A DNA stretch of 64,000 nucleotides from Uliginosibacterium paludis (GTDB taxonomy: Bacteria; Pseudomonadota; Gammaproteobacteria; Burkholderiales; Rhodocyclaceae). The notes under the pieces were generated by a model. That model ran no database searches. It was not told where the DNA came from and saw only the letters and a list, made by a program, of their open reading frames with translations. The stretch's first letter is position 1. Each line of letters opens with the position of its first letter. Shown here piece after piece: positions 16,897 to 26,923 of the stretch. The stretch is from positions 558,001-622,000 of the forward strand of contig NZ_JBDIVF010000002.1 of the NCBI RefSeq assembly GCF_039631355.1. The letters run 5' to 3'. The position numbers were made by a program, and so were the translations under genes.

Positions 16897-18251
16897 GATG
16901 TGGCCTCCGTGGCGGCCGGCGCGGTCGGGCGGACGCAGACCACCAGCCGTTTGCCGTAGCTTTCCTCGAACTCGCGGATCTGCTTCACGATCAGCGCGTC
17001 CAGCGTGTAGCCGACGGCGAGCAGCAGCAGGCCGTCCGGACTGTAGAGATCATGGGTGAGGACCATGCCGGGCTCGAGGTCGCTGCCGGAGAGCCGGCGT
17101 GCGACCGGTTCGGTCTTCGGTGCCCGACCGGTGAGTTCGGCGAAGGCGTCCACCACGGCCGGGTCGTAGCGGAACCCGCGCCCTTCGATGACATTCGCCT
17201 TGGCCTCTTCCACCGTCATGCGGCGCGCGCTGACCAGCCCGATCTGCGCCGCATCGTAATCGTTGGCCAGCGCCAGGATGCGTGCGCCGGCCGGAATGCG
17301 GTCGCCGGCCAGGCCTTCCGGATAGCCCTTGCCGTCCCAGCGCTCATGGTGGGCGCGGATGATGTCGGCCACGCCGCGCATGTCGGGCATCGACATCAGG
17401 GCGGCGGCGCCATTGATCGTGTGCTTGCGCATCAGGCCCAGCTCGTCGGCGCTCATGCGGCCGGGCGGCTTGTCGAAGAGATCGTCGGGATAGCCGATCT
17501 TGCCAATGTCATGGAGCAGGGCGGCGAGGAAAACCTCCTGCGCGAGATCGTTGCTGAAACCCATCTTGACGGCGACCTTGCGCGACACGTCGGCCACGCG
17601 CCGGCTGTGGCCGGAGAGCGTCGGCGCGCGCAGCTCGATCAGCTGAGAGAATATCTGCACCGAGGTGAAGAAGGTCTTTTTCAGCTTCTCCATCGACAGT
17701 GACACTTCCTGATGGGCGATCTGCAGCTCTTCGGTGCGCTGGCGCACGCGCTCCTCCAGCGTGGCATTGAGCTCGCGCAGGGCTTCGTTCTGTTCGCGGG
17801 TGAGCGCCTCGAGCCGGTCGTGTTCGCGCTTCAGGCCGGCGTGCTCGAGTGACTGGCGCACGATGGCCAGCAGTTCTTCGTCATTCCAGGGTTTGGACAC
17901 ATAGCGGTGGATGCCGCCTTCGTTGATCGCGGCGATCGCGCTGGCGACTTCGGCATAGCCGGTGAGCAGCAGGCGGCGGCTGTCCGGCCAGCGGCGGCGC
18001 ACTTCGGTGAGCAGCGTGGCGCCGTTCATGCCCGGCATGCGCATGTCGGAAATCACCAGATCGGCCGGCCGCTCGGCCAGCAGCGTCAGCGCCTCGTCCC
18101 CCGAGTTTGCCGCCCGCACCGCGTAGCCCGCCGGGCGCAGCATGCGGCGCAGGCTGGAGAGCACGTTCGGCTCGTCATCGACGAGCAGGATCTCCGGCGG
18201 GCGGTCGAAGCCGGCGATGAACTGCTCCGGCGTGCCGGGCTGTTGGTCCAT
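16893..18251 (-). CDS. Response regulator with HD-GYP c-di-GMP phosphodiesterase domain (RpfG-like)
   Basis: 452 residues. REC at about 18-140 (LLVDDEPNVLSSLRRML, phospho-acceptor in LVISDMRMPGMNG, SKPWND). A coiled coil at 140-195 (EALTREQNEALRELNATLEERVRQRTEELQ) leads to HD-GYP at about 195-380. Metal and catalytic motifs are intact: LLHDIGK, the KHTINGAA histidine, HHERWDGKGYPEGL and LANDYDA. It should hydrolyse cyclic di-GMP when phosphorylated. A further domain of about 70 residues closes the protein. The upstream kinase ends only 3 bases before this start. Confidence 0.92.
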   Translation of the reverse strand: MDQQPGTPEQFIAGFDRPPEILLVDDEPNVLSSLRRMLRPAGYAVRAANSGDEALTLLAERPADLVISDMRMPGMNGATLLTEVRRRWPDSRRLLLTGYAEVASAIAAINEGGIHRYVSKPWNDEELLAIVRQSLEHAGLKREHDRLEALTREQNEALRELNATLEERVRQRTEELQIAHQEVSLSMEKLKKTFFTSVQIFSQLIELRAPTLSGHSRRVADVSRKVAVKMGFSNDLAQEVFLAALLHDIGKIGYPDDLFDKPPGRMSADELGLMRKHTINGAAALMSMPDMRGVADIIRAHHERWDGKGYPEGLAGDRIPAGARILALANDYDAAQIGLVSARRMTVEEAKANVIEGRGFRYDPAVVDAFAELTGRAPKTEPVARRLSGSDLEPGMVLTHDLYSPDGLLLLAVGYTLDALIVKQIREFEESYGKRLVVCVRPTAPAATEATS

Positions 18252-18254
18252 CGC

Positions 18255-20053
<1,799 letters not shown>

Positions 20054-20057
<4 letters not shown>

Positions 20058-20842
20058 GATTGCGCATCCGGGATCAGGACAATGACATGGCCGCCGGGCT
20101 CGCCCGCGTTGGGCTGGCTCAAGGCGGTCAGGCGCTGCGTGCCGACATCGAGCGTGTTGCGCCGGCAGGCCGCGGTGGCGGCGAGCAGACCGGCCCAGTC
20201 CGCGTCGGGCGAGAGGCTGCGGCAGTGGCTGGCGGCCGGATTCAGGAAGCGCGGATGGCCCGTTGCGTCCAGGCTGATCAGCGGCAGCGGCAGCGCATCG
20301 AGCAGGTGCTGCAGGCTGCGCAGGGCATTGCGTGAGGCATCTGCCTGATCGACCAGCGAGGCACAGGCGCGGGCGAGTTCGTCATTGCGGTCGAGCAGCA
20401 TGCCCTGCAGCATGCGGTTCTCGTCGCCCACCCACTTGTACTGCAGCGCTTCGCGCACCGCGATGCGCAGCATCTCGTCGTCCCAGGGTTTGGTCAGGAA
20501 CTTGTAGACCGCGCCCTCGTTGATCGCGTCGGTCACGCTGTCGAGATCGGTGTAGCCCGAGAGAATCATCCGCACGCTGTGCGGCGAACGGTCGCGGGCC
20601 TTGCGCAGGAAGGTGGTGCCGATCATGTGCGGCATGCGCTGGTCCGAGATGATCACATCGACCTTTTCCTCGTCGAGAATGGCCAGCCCGGCTTCGCCGC
20701 TGGTGGCACTCAGGATGCGGTAGCCGTCCTTGCGCAGCAGCCTGCGCAGCGAGGACAGGATGTTTTCTTCGTCGTCGACCAGCAGCAGCGTGTTCTGGGT
20801 CAGCTCGACATCGGTGCCACCGGGAAGCTGCATCGTTTCCAT
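20054..20842 (-). CDS. Response regulator with REC and PAS-like C-terminal region (first gene of signalling operon)
   Basis: 262 residues from the ATG at 20842, which follows GGAGGAATCCCG. REC at about 18-140: LLLVDDEENILSSLRRLL, phospho-acceptor in VIISDQRMPHM, LILSGYTD-type switch and FLTKPWDDEML. After a helical segment, LLDALPLPLISLDATGHPRFLNPAASH looks like a short PAS core. No DNA-binding domain is visible. It heads a four-gene operon with 4-base or 3-base junctions throughout. The repeated KPWND/KPWDD ending suggests that the three REC domains are related. Confidence 0.87.
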
Positions 20843-21359
20843 CGGGATTCCTCCGCAGGCTCGGGCGTGTAATGGCATTCTGGACGTTGTCGCGGCGACT
20901 TCCGTAAAACACTGTTTCGGCGCGCCGGTGGCCAGCCAGCCATGCATCCCACCGGACACGAAAGCCCACTGTTACCTGTGAAAACAGGTCACCAGCGACT
21001 GCGGCCGGGCGGTGGCAGACGCCCGGCTGCATGGCTGGCGCAATGTCCGTCGTGTCGGGCCGGTTTCCTCCGGCCTCATGCCTTCAACTTCGGACGCGCG
21101 CGCGCGGACTTGAGGCCACACTGCCCATCCGGCAGCCCGGATCGGGAATGTCCTGATGCCCGGGCCGAACCATCCCGGTCCGCGTCTGCGCCGGCATCAC
21201 CGCCCGGACGGGGCCAGGTGGGTGTGCGGGTATGCATCGCGCATATCGCCCCGCTCGTCGCACCGATTGCCCGGGAAGGTCCGGCGCGTGATATTTCCGC
21301 TCCCCGGGCCGCGGCGTCATCCGGCGTCGCAGGCCGAACAGGGAGAGAGGGCGGGTTGC
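20843..21359. other. Intergenic region upstream of signalling operon and membrane protein gene
   Basis: 517 bp between divergent genes. No gene is supported; the open frames are Arg/Pro-rich shadows. AAAACACTG/CCACTGTTACCTGTGAAAACAGG near 20905-20990 is the most AT-rich part and could hold the operon promoter. GGAGAGAGGGCGGG precedes the ATG at 21360. Confidence 0.5.
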
Positions 21360-22010
21360 ATGAGTTGTCACGTCAGGATCCGGACAAGCGGGCTCAGCCT
21401 CGAATTCTTCGGCATGCTGCTCTGGATCGGCCTGCTCAACCTGCTGGTGTTTGCAGTGGTTCCCCTGGCCTTCGGCATTGCCCTGCTCGGCGAACTTTCT
21501 TCCGGCCACGCCACGCTGACCGACTACCTCGTGCTCGGGCCGCTCAGCCTGATCGCGACGCTGACCGGCACGATCTTCCTGCTGCTGCTCGGCTGGGGCA
21601 CGCCCGTTCATATCCGCATCCAGGCCTGCCCTGCGCGGATCATCATCGCGTGCCGCAACATCCTCGGCTTCGAGGTACAGGGCGAAACCTTCGAGCGTCC
21701 GCATGCCGTGAGCGCCTATTACGACGGGTCGGATGACACGGAGTCTCCGCGCTTGCCGACAGCCCTGTTCATTGCGCAGGAAGGCGTCCGGCACACCGGT
21801 GTCGTGCTGCCCGAGAGCGGCAGCAGCATGATCCGGGTCGACCGGAAAAAGGCCTATGTCAGCCTGCCGGCGCTGAGCCGGGCCGAGATCGAAAGCGTCG
21901 AATCCCTGATCAATACCTGGCTCACGAGCGGCGAGGCCGGCGTGAGGACCTTGCTTGAGCAGCAGCGATCGCGCTTCTTCAGGCTCTACGGCTCGCTCCG
22001 GCCGCGCTGA
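21360..22010 (+). CDS. Hypothetical membrane protein with cytoplasmic C-terminal domain
   Basis: 216 residues from the ATG at 21360. Two long hydrophobic helices, FFGMLLWIGLLNLLVFAVVPLAFGIALLG and YLVLGPLSLIATLTGTIFLLLLGW, fill residues 15-90. The remaining 120 residues form a soluble domain with FIAQEGVRHTGVVLPESGSSMIRVDRKKAYVSLPALSRAEIESVESLINTWLTSG. I do not recognise a family. The longer frame to 21156 adds Arg/Pro/His-rich residues and was rejected. It is monocistronic, with a terminator about 50 bp beyond the stop. Confidence 0.6.
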   Translation: MSCHVRIRTSGLSLEFFGMLLWIGLLNLLVFAVVPLAFGIALLGELSSGHATLTDYLVLGPLSLIATLTGTIFLLLLGWGTPVHIRIQACPARIIIACRNILGFEVQGETFERPHAVSAYYDGSDDTESPRLPTALFIAQEGVRHTGVVLPESGSSMIRVDRKKAYVSLPALSRAEIESVESLINTWLTSGEAGVRTLLEQQRSRFFRLYGSLRPR

Positions 22011-22059
22011 GACCGGTCCCTGCCACGGCCGGCGCCGCGGCGCGAGCAGCACCGCCACG

Positions 22060-22096
22060 AAAAAAGGCCCTGCCGCGGCAAGCGGGCAGGGCCTTT
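22060..22096. terminator. Bidirectional terminator between membrane protein and hsp20 genes
   Basis: AAAAAAGGCCCTGCC and GGCAGGGCCTTT arms with a short GCGGCAAGC loop. A and T runs on both sides suit the two convergent genes. Confidence 0.8.
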
Positions 22097-22119
22097 GTGC
22101 GCCGGGGCGCAGGCTGAGA

Positions 22120-22575
22120 TCAGGCGGCTTGCTGGCCGTTGATCAGGGGCAGCGTTTCATTTGCGCCGATCACGATCTTGCGTGGCTTCTCGGCTTCGGG
22201 AATTTCCCGCACCAGCTCGATATCGAGCAGGCCGTTCTCGAAGCTGGCGGCCACCACCTTCACATGGTCGGCCAGCTGGAAGCGCTGTTCGAAGTCGCGC
22301 GCGGCGATGCCGCGGTGCAGCCAGTTGCGCTGCTTCTCATCGGTCGCCTTGCGGCCGGTGATCTTCAGCGTGTTCTTCTCGGATTCGATGTCCAGCTCGT
22401 CGCGGCTGAAGCCGGCCACCGCCATCGTGATCCGGTAACGGTCTTCCGACACCAGCTCGATGTTGTAGGGCGGATAGCTCGGTTGCTCGTTGCGCAGCGC
22501 AGCCTCGGCAAGCTGGGCGAGGCGGTCGAAACCGATGGCGGAACGATAGAGCGGCGAAAAGTCATAGGTACGCAT
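22120..22575 (-). CDS. Small heat shock protein, Hsp20/IbpA type
   Basis: 151 residues. The N terminus MRTYDFSPLYRSAIGFDRLAQL is the IbpA-type start. The alpha-crystallin domain spans about 35-130: YPPYNIELVSEDRYRITMAVAGFSRDELDIESEKNTLKITGRK, then LHRGIAARDFEQRFQLADHVKV and the conserved ASFENGLLDIEL. A short C-terminal tail carries IVIGAN in place of a strict IXI motif. It is an ATP-independent holdase for aggregating cytoplasmic proteins. Control appears to be by heat: a ROSE-like RNA hairpin hides the ribosome site and a sigma-32-like -35 lies about 175 bp upstream of the ATG. Confidence 0.94.
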   Translation of the reverse strand: MRTYDFSPLYRSAIGFDRLAQLAEAALRNEQPSYPPYNIELVSEDRYRITMAVAGFSRDELDIESEKNTLKITGRKATDEKQRNWLHRGIAARDFEQRFQLADHVKVVAASFENGLLDIELVREIPEAEKPRKIVIGANETLPLINGQQAA

Positions 22576-22581
22576 GATTCA

Positions 22582-22604
22582 TATCCTCAAAAAGACAAGC
22601 GATA
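22582..22604 (-). promoter_or_regulatory. ROSE-like RNA thermometer hairpin masking the hsp20 ribosome site
   Basis: Read on the minus strand, UAUCGCU (22604-22598) can pair with AGGAUA (22587-22582), leaving the G of UCGCU bulged, across a 10-nt U-rich loop. The paired AGGA is the Shine-Dalgarno sequence, 8 nt before the ATG at 22575. Pairing of a UYGCU box with AGGA around a bulged G is the hallmark of ROSE elements. These are known upstream of hsp20 genes and melt at heat-shock temperature. The long leader (over 100 nt) also fits. Confidence 0.78.
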
Positions 22605-22747
22605 GAAGGGAACTCCACCACCGCCCGGCACGGGCCGGCAGCCTCCTTGCGGAGCGGGAAACCGCCGGATCCACCGGCCCGTTCCCCGGGAAGCAGGCCC
22701 CGGAACTCCAGCGGCCTGCACTCCCTATCTGTGTGCGCCTGATGCGT

Positions 22748-22754
22748 TTTCAAG
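22748..22754 (-). promoter_or_regulatory. Candidate sigma-32 promoter -35 element for hsp20
   Basis: The minus strand reads CTTGAAA, the exact sigma-32 -35 consensus, about 175 nt before the hsp20 ATG. The matching -10 (CCCCAT-like) is weak; CACAGATA lies near the right spacing. The call therefore rests on the -35 and on the gene being a heat-shock gene. Confidence 0.45.
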
Positions 22755-22885
22755 TCCTTGAAATCAAAGGCGTACGCCCCAATATAGAGAAGCTTTGCAG
22801 CGCGCTGCCCAGCGCTTGTGGAAGCGACCCGGCCCGCAGGGGGCCGGGCTTCGGGCATGCGTGGGCGCGGCTTTTCTGGCTGTGA

Positions 22886-23773
22886 TTACTTGAGGCGTGA
22901 CCAGTAGAACTCCAGAGAGCGCTCGCCGGTGCTTGTATTGTTGGCTACGCCGACCAGCATCTGACCGAAGCTGCTATCCGTGCTCGACATGACCGCGGCA
23001 AAGCCGGCATCGGTTCTCGTGGAGCTGCAAGTCTTTCCGGGCACTGCAGAACGCGTTAGCGAGAACTTGAACAGGTTCTTGCTCGACCCCTGTGTGACGG
23101 GCTCGATCTTTCCGCTGTATTGGCAGGCGCCGGGTTCGAGCGCGTGCTGGACAATCAAGCCCGACAGGTTGCCGTTGGCGTCAATCGTGAGGTCTTGCCA
23201 GGCCCCTGCGAGTGAAGCAAGGCTCACTGCGCGGTCGTTGTCGCTGCTGTAGGTCCAGGACACCGCGATATCGCGAGTGCCTCCAGCGCCCGTCGAGTGC
23301 ACGGTGCCTGAGAACAGCTTTTTGGGAGAAAAGCTGCCTGAGCCAGTGGCCGTTTCGCTTTTAAGGGACGAGGTCTGGTTCGTCGTCTGGCTGCCGAGTT
23401 GCCAGGTGTCGGCCGTGAAGCTGATGGAGCCGGTGAGATTGGTGTCATCGCCATCCTGGTAGACCGAACCTTCAGGCGAGATCAGCGCGGGGAAACCCAG
23501 GCGGTCGACCCAGATCCCTTCGAAATCATTCCCGGTCAGCGTGGTGGAGCCTGCTTCGGCGCTGCCTTGTGAGCTGCTGGCCGAGGATGCGCTGCTGGAT
23601 GCCGCGTTGCCGGCGCTGGACGAGGACGCGGAAGAAGCGGAAGACGAGGACGAAGCGCTGCTGCCGCTGACGGGCACCGGCTGAGTCTCATTGCCGCCAC
23701 CCCCGCCTCCGCCGCCACACGCGGCGAGAATCAATGCGAGGGTGCCGGTTGCGACGGTTCTTGCTGCAAACAT
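22886..23773 (-). CDS. Lipoprotein with Gly tract and Ser/Ala-rich linker, unknown globular domain
   Basis: 295 residues. The N-terminal lipobox ALILAACGGGG marks lipidation at Cys19. An unusual run of eight glycines follows the Cys, then a low-complexity Ser/Ala linker at about residues 36-70 resembling the linker of the PL1 lyase at 47753. The remaining 220 residues form a probable beta-rich domain (FEGIWVDRLGFPALISPEGSVYQDGD, AGAWQDLTIDANGNLSGL, ACQYSGKIEPV) with two Cys pairs. I recognise no family. The ending LEFYWSRLK is typical of surface beta domains. It is probably surface- or periplasm-anchored. It is transcribed alone. Confidence 0.75.
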   Translation of the reverse strand: MFAARTVATGTLALILAACGGGGGGGGNETQPVPVSGSSASSSSSASSASSSSAGNAASSSASSASSSQGSAEAGSTTLTGNDFEGIWVDRLGFPALISPEGSVYQDGDDTNLTGSISFTADTWQLGSQTTNQTSSLKSETATGSGSFSPKKLFSGTVHSTGAGGTRDIAVSWTYSSDNDRAVSLASLAGAWQDLTIDANGNLSGLIVQHALEPGACQYSGKIEPVTQGSSKNLFKFSLTRSAVPGKTCSSTRTDAGFAAVMSSTDSSFGQMLVGVANNTSTGERSLEFYWSRLK

Positions 23774-23928
23774 TCCTGCGTCCTTTCTGGAGAAAAAAGC
23801 CGCGATTCTCCGCGCCCCGTCTTGAGCAGGAAATACACAAACAGAGCTCTTTTAACCGTGGCTGACGCGCGGCTTGTGCAGGTGCACAAACGGTCGTCAG
23901 CCGCCAGGCAGGAATGTGCTCGCGCGCC

Positions 23929-24885
23929 TTACGCCTGCCGCCCCGCCGCGGCCGGGCACAGCACCGCCGTGGCGGGCTTGCGGCTGCCGGCCTGGTTGAT
24001 GAAGAGGCTGCCCAGCACCAGCAGCGCGCCGGCGAGCTCGCCGCCGCCGAGCGGATGGCCGCTCAGCACACCGACGGCGAGCGCGGTCAGCGGCACCAGG
24101 TTGATGAAGAGCATGCCGCGCTGAGCGCCGATCTGGCGGATGCCCTGGTTCCAGCACAGCACCGCGATCACGGCCGCCGGCAGGATCAGGAACAGCAGCG
24201 CCGGCACCAGCCCCGGCAGCGCGGCGGCGGTGGGCAGCCTCAGCCCGCCCGCTGCGCCCACCAACAGCCAGATCGCGCCCAGCCCCAGCGCGCCGCCGCT
24301 GCCCGAGAGCGCGGTGTAGCGCAGCGGCGACCAGCCGGGGAAGGCAGCCGCGCCCATCGAATAGAGCACCCAGCAAGTGCCGCCGGTAATCATCATCAGC
24401 GTGGGCAGCAGCGCCGCATGCTCCACCAGCCGGGCCGGATGGCCATTGGTGGTGAGCAGCAGCACGCCGAGCACTGCCACCCCGAGCGCCACGAAACTGC
24501 GCGGCGCCGGCCGCGTGCCGCTGCGCGCCCACTGGATCATCACCGCAATCAGCGGCTGCAGCGCCATCACGATCGCGCCGAACTCCGGCCGCGACATGCC
24601 GACGCCATAGAACATCAGCAGGTTGAAGCCGGCGAAGCCCAGCGTGCCGAGGCCCACCAGACGCCAGAACGCGCCCTCCGGCCGCAGCGCTGCCGCCCCT
24701 TCACGCCAGGCCAGCAGGATCAGGAAGAGCGGGGCGGCCACGCCATAGCGGCACAGCGCCATGCAGATCGGGTCCATCGACGCGAGCACTGCTTTCGACA
24801 CCGGAAAGGCAGCGCCCCAGAGAATCGTCGCCACGCTCAGCAGCAGCGCGGCCCGCCAGAGCGGAACAGGGGGTGTGGCATTCAT
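23929..24885 (-). CDS. EamA/DMT superfamily transporter
   Basis: 318 residues from the ATG at 24885. Ten hydrophobic segments are arranged as two EamA repeats. The first begins LLLSVATILWGAAFPVSKAVLASMDPICMALCRYGVAAPLFLILL and the second near MITGGTCWVLYSMGA. LFLILPAAVIAVLCWNQGIRQIGAQRGMLFINLVPLTALAVGVLSG is the diagnostic second-repeat end. It is likely an exporter of amino acids or other metabolites in the inner membrane. It is divergent from the LysR gene at 24988, separated by about 100 bp, a layout that often means the LysR protein controls it. Confidence 0.9.
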   Translation of the reverse strand: MNATPPVPLWRAALLLSVATILWGAAFPVSKAVLASMDPICMALCRYGVAAPLFLILLAWREGAAALRPEGAFWRLVGLGTLGFAGFNLLMFYGVGMSRPEFGAIVMALQPLIAVMIQWARSGTRPAPRSFVALGVAVLGVLLLTTNGHPARLVEHAALLPTLMMITGGTCWVLYSMGAAAFPGWSPLRYTALSGSGGALGLGAIWLLVGAAGGLRLPTAAALPGLVPALLFLILPAAVIAVLCWNQGIRQIGAQRGMLFINLVPLTALAVGVLSGHPLGGGELAGALLVLGSLFINQAGSRKPATAVLCPAAAGRQA

Positions 24886-24987
24886 GGCAGGGTCTTTCTT
24901 CGGAAGAGGGGATGGCCTCACTGTAGTGACAGACGAGCTGACGATAAATGGCTACAGTGCAACAGGATTGTTTCCTGACAGACACAA

Positions 24988-25881
24988 ATGGAACGCCTCA
25001 TCAACATGGCGAGCTTCGCCGAAGTCGTGGATGCCGGCAGCTTCTCGGCTGCCGCAGACCGGCTGGGCTGCTCGCGCGCTGCGCTCAGCAAGCGCATCCG
25101 CGCACTCGAACAGGATTTCGGCGTCACCCTGCTGCACCGGACCACCCGGCGCCAGAGCCTCACCGAAGCCGGCGAAGCCCTCCATGCCCACTGCCGCCGC
25201 GTGCTCGACGAAATGAACCAGGCCGAAGCACGCATGCATGAGCTCTCCGCCTCGCCGCGCGGCACCCTGCGCATCTCCGCCCCGCACTCCTGGGGCAACC
25301 GCGTGCTGGGGCCCTTGCTGGCGGAATTCCTGCTGCGTCATCCGGAAGTGCGGGTGGAGCTCAACCTCACCGACCAGCTCGCCGACCTTGCCGGCTCGGC
25401 GGTGGATGTCGCCATCCGCATGACCAACACCCCGGCGCCAGGCCTCGTCGCCCGCCATCTGGCCGACCTGCGCTACGCCGTCTGCGCGGCCCCCGCCTAC
25501 CTCGCCCGCCACGGCACGCCCGCATCCCCCGCCGATCTCGCCTCACACCGCTGCCTCATCTACGCCGGCGAAGTCATCCAGAACCCCTGGCACATCACCG
25601 ACGCAGCAGGCGTCGAACACGAAGTGCAGGTGCGCGGCCCGGCCGCCGCCAACAGCACCGAAGTCATGCGCGCCATGGCGGTGGGCGGCGTCGGCCTCAT
25701 CGCGCTTTCGCGCTACCTGGTGGAGGCCGAGCTCGCCAGCGGCGCGCTGGTGGAAGTGCTTACCGATTGCCGCATGCCCGTGCGCCAGCTCCACCTCGTC
25801 ACCCTCCCCGACCGCCTTCTCCCCGCCAAGACCCGCGCCTTCATCGACTTCATGCGGGAGAGCAGGGCGGGGCTTTTGTAG
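24988..25881 (+). CDS. LysR family transcriptional regulator
   Basis: 297 residues. The winged HTH at 1-60 reads MASFAEVVDAGSFSAAADRLGCSRAALSKRIRALEQDFGVTLLHRTTRRQSLTEAGEAL. The effector domain begins near residue 90 (GTLRISAPHSWGNRVLGPLLAEFL). The CrgA/PA0477-like features LADLAGSAVDVAIRMTNTPAPGLVARHLADLRYAVCAAPAYLARHG are typical of regulators that often control divergent transporters or oxidoreductases. The likely target is the divergent EamA exporter gene. It is the last backbone gene before the integron region. Confidence 0.9.
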   Translation: MERLINMASFAEVVDAGSFSAAADRLGCSRAALSKRIRALEQDFGVTLLHRTTRRQSLTEAGEALHAHCRRVLDEMNQAEARMHELSASPRGTLRISAPHSWGNRVLGPLLAEFLLRHPEVRVELNLTDQLADLAGSAVDVAIRMTNTPAPGLVARHLADLRYAVCAAPAYLARHGTPASPADLASHRCLIYAGEVIQNPWHITDAAGVEHEVQVRGPAAANSTEVMRAMAVGGVGLIALSRYLVEAELASGALVEVLTDCRMPVRQLHLVTLPDRLLPAKTRAFIDFMRESRAGLL

Positions 25882-26348
25882 GGCGGTCGGGAGCGCGGCG
25901 GCAAGTGACCGCCTCGGTCTTGGAACCGCTTGCGGTGGCTGGCTTCGCGAACCCACGCTGCTTGCCTGCGCCGCAGGCTGTCGTTGGAAATGATGGATCG
26001 CCCGGAGTCGGCCGATCAGCGCCCGCGCTCCATTGAATCTGTTGCGCCATTCGCAAACGGGATGCGGCAAGCAGTGTGTTTTCAGCTCAGCCGCGCGACT
26101 TCGTGATTTTGGTCATATCGCGCGATTCAGAACGAGGCGTAGCGTGGGTCTCTAAACGGTTGATCAGAGACTGGCCGTTTTCGGCCAGGAGTGGACGCAG
26201 AGCTTTGCTGCCGGAAAGCAGCCATACGGAGCTTCAGAACTGATTTTTGCAGAGTGAGGTTTTTGTCGATTCTGTTAATGGTGGTCATCCATACAGCCGA
26301 ATCGCGGAAAGCCAAGCTGGAAGCCAATCTTCGCTGGTCGGTCGCGCC
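25882..26348. other. Gene-poor junction between LysR gene and integron attI
   Basis: About 470 bp with lower GC than the left flank. In a complete integron the divergent integrase gene would start here on the minus strand. Reading that strand gives only short frames, such as one of 66 codons at 26127-26327, with no tyrosine-recombinase motifs. A hairpin GACTGGCCGTTTTCGGCCAG occurs near 26171. I therefore see no integrase gene or recognisable remnant. Confidence 0.6.
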
Positions 26349-26407
26349 ATGTTAGGGAGCACGCGCCGATGATATGCAGCAAAACTGATCCCTATAACAA
26401 GTTAGGT
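26349..26407 (+). other. attI-like primary integron recombination site
   Basis: Reading rightward, the segment has ATGTTAGGGAGCA, then GATGATATGCAGCA, and ends CCCTATAACAAGTTAGGT. From memory of the class 1 integron attI, the corresponding parts are ATGTTATGGAGCA, GATGTTACGCAGCA and CCCTAAAACAAAGTTAGGC, in the same order and spacing to within a few bases. The terminal GTTAGGT fits the GTTRRRY crossover core. It lies immediately left of the first cassette, where an attI belongs. Confidence 0.75.
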
Positions 26408-26419
26408 GTCACGAGGCAC

Positions 26420-26617
26420 ATGCAATCCGTCTACTCACTAAAGAATGAACTTGCCTCAGACCCCGGGCAGATTGCCACTGTTCAAGCTCTCACTCTCGAC
26501 AGTTCACGCCCGTTTGGCCTTAAAGGAACCTTTGGCGTCGAGAGGGACAGCCAACAAGCTGCGCTTGTTGGTGCCCTCCGTGCTTCGCACTCCGGCTGCC
26601 CCTCACTTCCACGTTAG
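26420..26617 (+). CDS. Possible small protein of cassette C1, reading into its attC
   Basis: 65 codons from an ATG 19 bases after the attI core. The first 45 or so (MQSVYSLKNELASDPGQIA, then SRPFGLKGTFGVE) look plausibly coding. The frame then runs through attC-1 and stops in the GTTAG core, so the last 20 residues are attC translation. C1 also lacks the R'' box expected from its start (CACCTAAC). Its 3' end is therefore probably deleted and the gene may be a truncated remnant. No family recognised. Confidence 0.3.
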   Translation: MQSVYSLKNELASDPGQIATVQALTLDSSRPFGLKGTFGVERDSQQAALVGALRASHSGCPSLPR

Positions 26618-26619
26618 AG
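26528..26619 (+). other. attC-1, left end degenerate
   Basis: Centre and right half match the other sites: GGGACAGCCAACAAGCTGCGCTTGTTGG, then GGCTGCCCCTCACTTCCACGTTAGAG. The left R'' box is replaced by AACCTTTGG, which does not match the start of cassette C1. Confidence 0.85.
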
Positions 26620-26626
26620 TGCAAGC

Positions 26627-26923
26627 GTGAGCAATCCGCGCAATGAGAAATTCAGGGCGGTTGTCGCCGCCGTAAATGAAGTTCTTTACAACGAATGGGC
26701 TCCCATTGGCTTCATTGATGGGCTTCCCAAAAACGAGTACGAATCCTATGCAATTCGTATTGTTTCGATGCTGGCCGCGGGTACGGACGCAAATAAGCTG
26801 GCCGCTTACTTGGCGGAGACTGGGTCAGCCATTTCTGGGCATGCCGCAACACAGTCAAGCAGCCTGCCTGTTGCGCAGCGTTCGGCGTGTTTTGCCAAAG
26901 AGGCAGGTGAAATTGCCCTCTAA
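26627..26923 (+). CDS. Cassette C2 protein, DUF1871-like small hypothetical
   Basis: 98 residues beginning 13 bases after the core. VVAAVNEVLYNEWAPIGFIDGLPKNEYESYAIRIVSMLAAGTDANKLAAYLAET follows the pattern seen in small proteins often found in integron cassettes (helix, EWDPIG-like turn, DEY/NEY, second helix). The stop codon TAA lies inside the attC R'' box, the usual compact cassette arrangement. The Ser/Ala-rich C terminus (SGHAATQSSSLPVAQRS) is less typical of that pattern and may reflect a frameshifted end. Function unknown. Confidence 0.7.
   Translation: MSNPRNEKFRAVVAAVNEVLYNEWAPIGFIDGLPKNEYESYAIRIVSMLAAGTDANKLAAYLAETGSAISGHAATQSSSLPVAQRSACFAKEAGEIAL

Noticed and set aside
26127..26327. 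66-codon minus-strand frame as a remnant of an integron integrase
   Set aside because: Position and strand would fit, but the sequence has none of the tyrosine-recombinase patterns and does not resemble an IntI N terminus.
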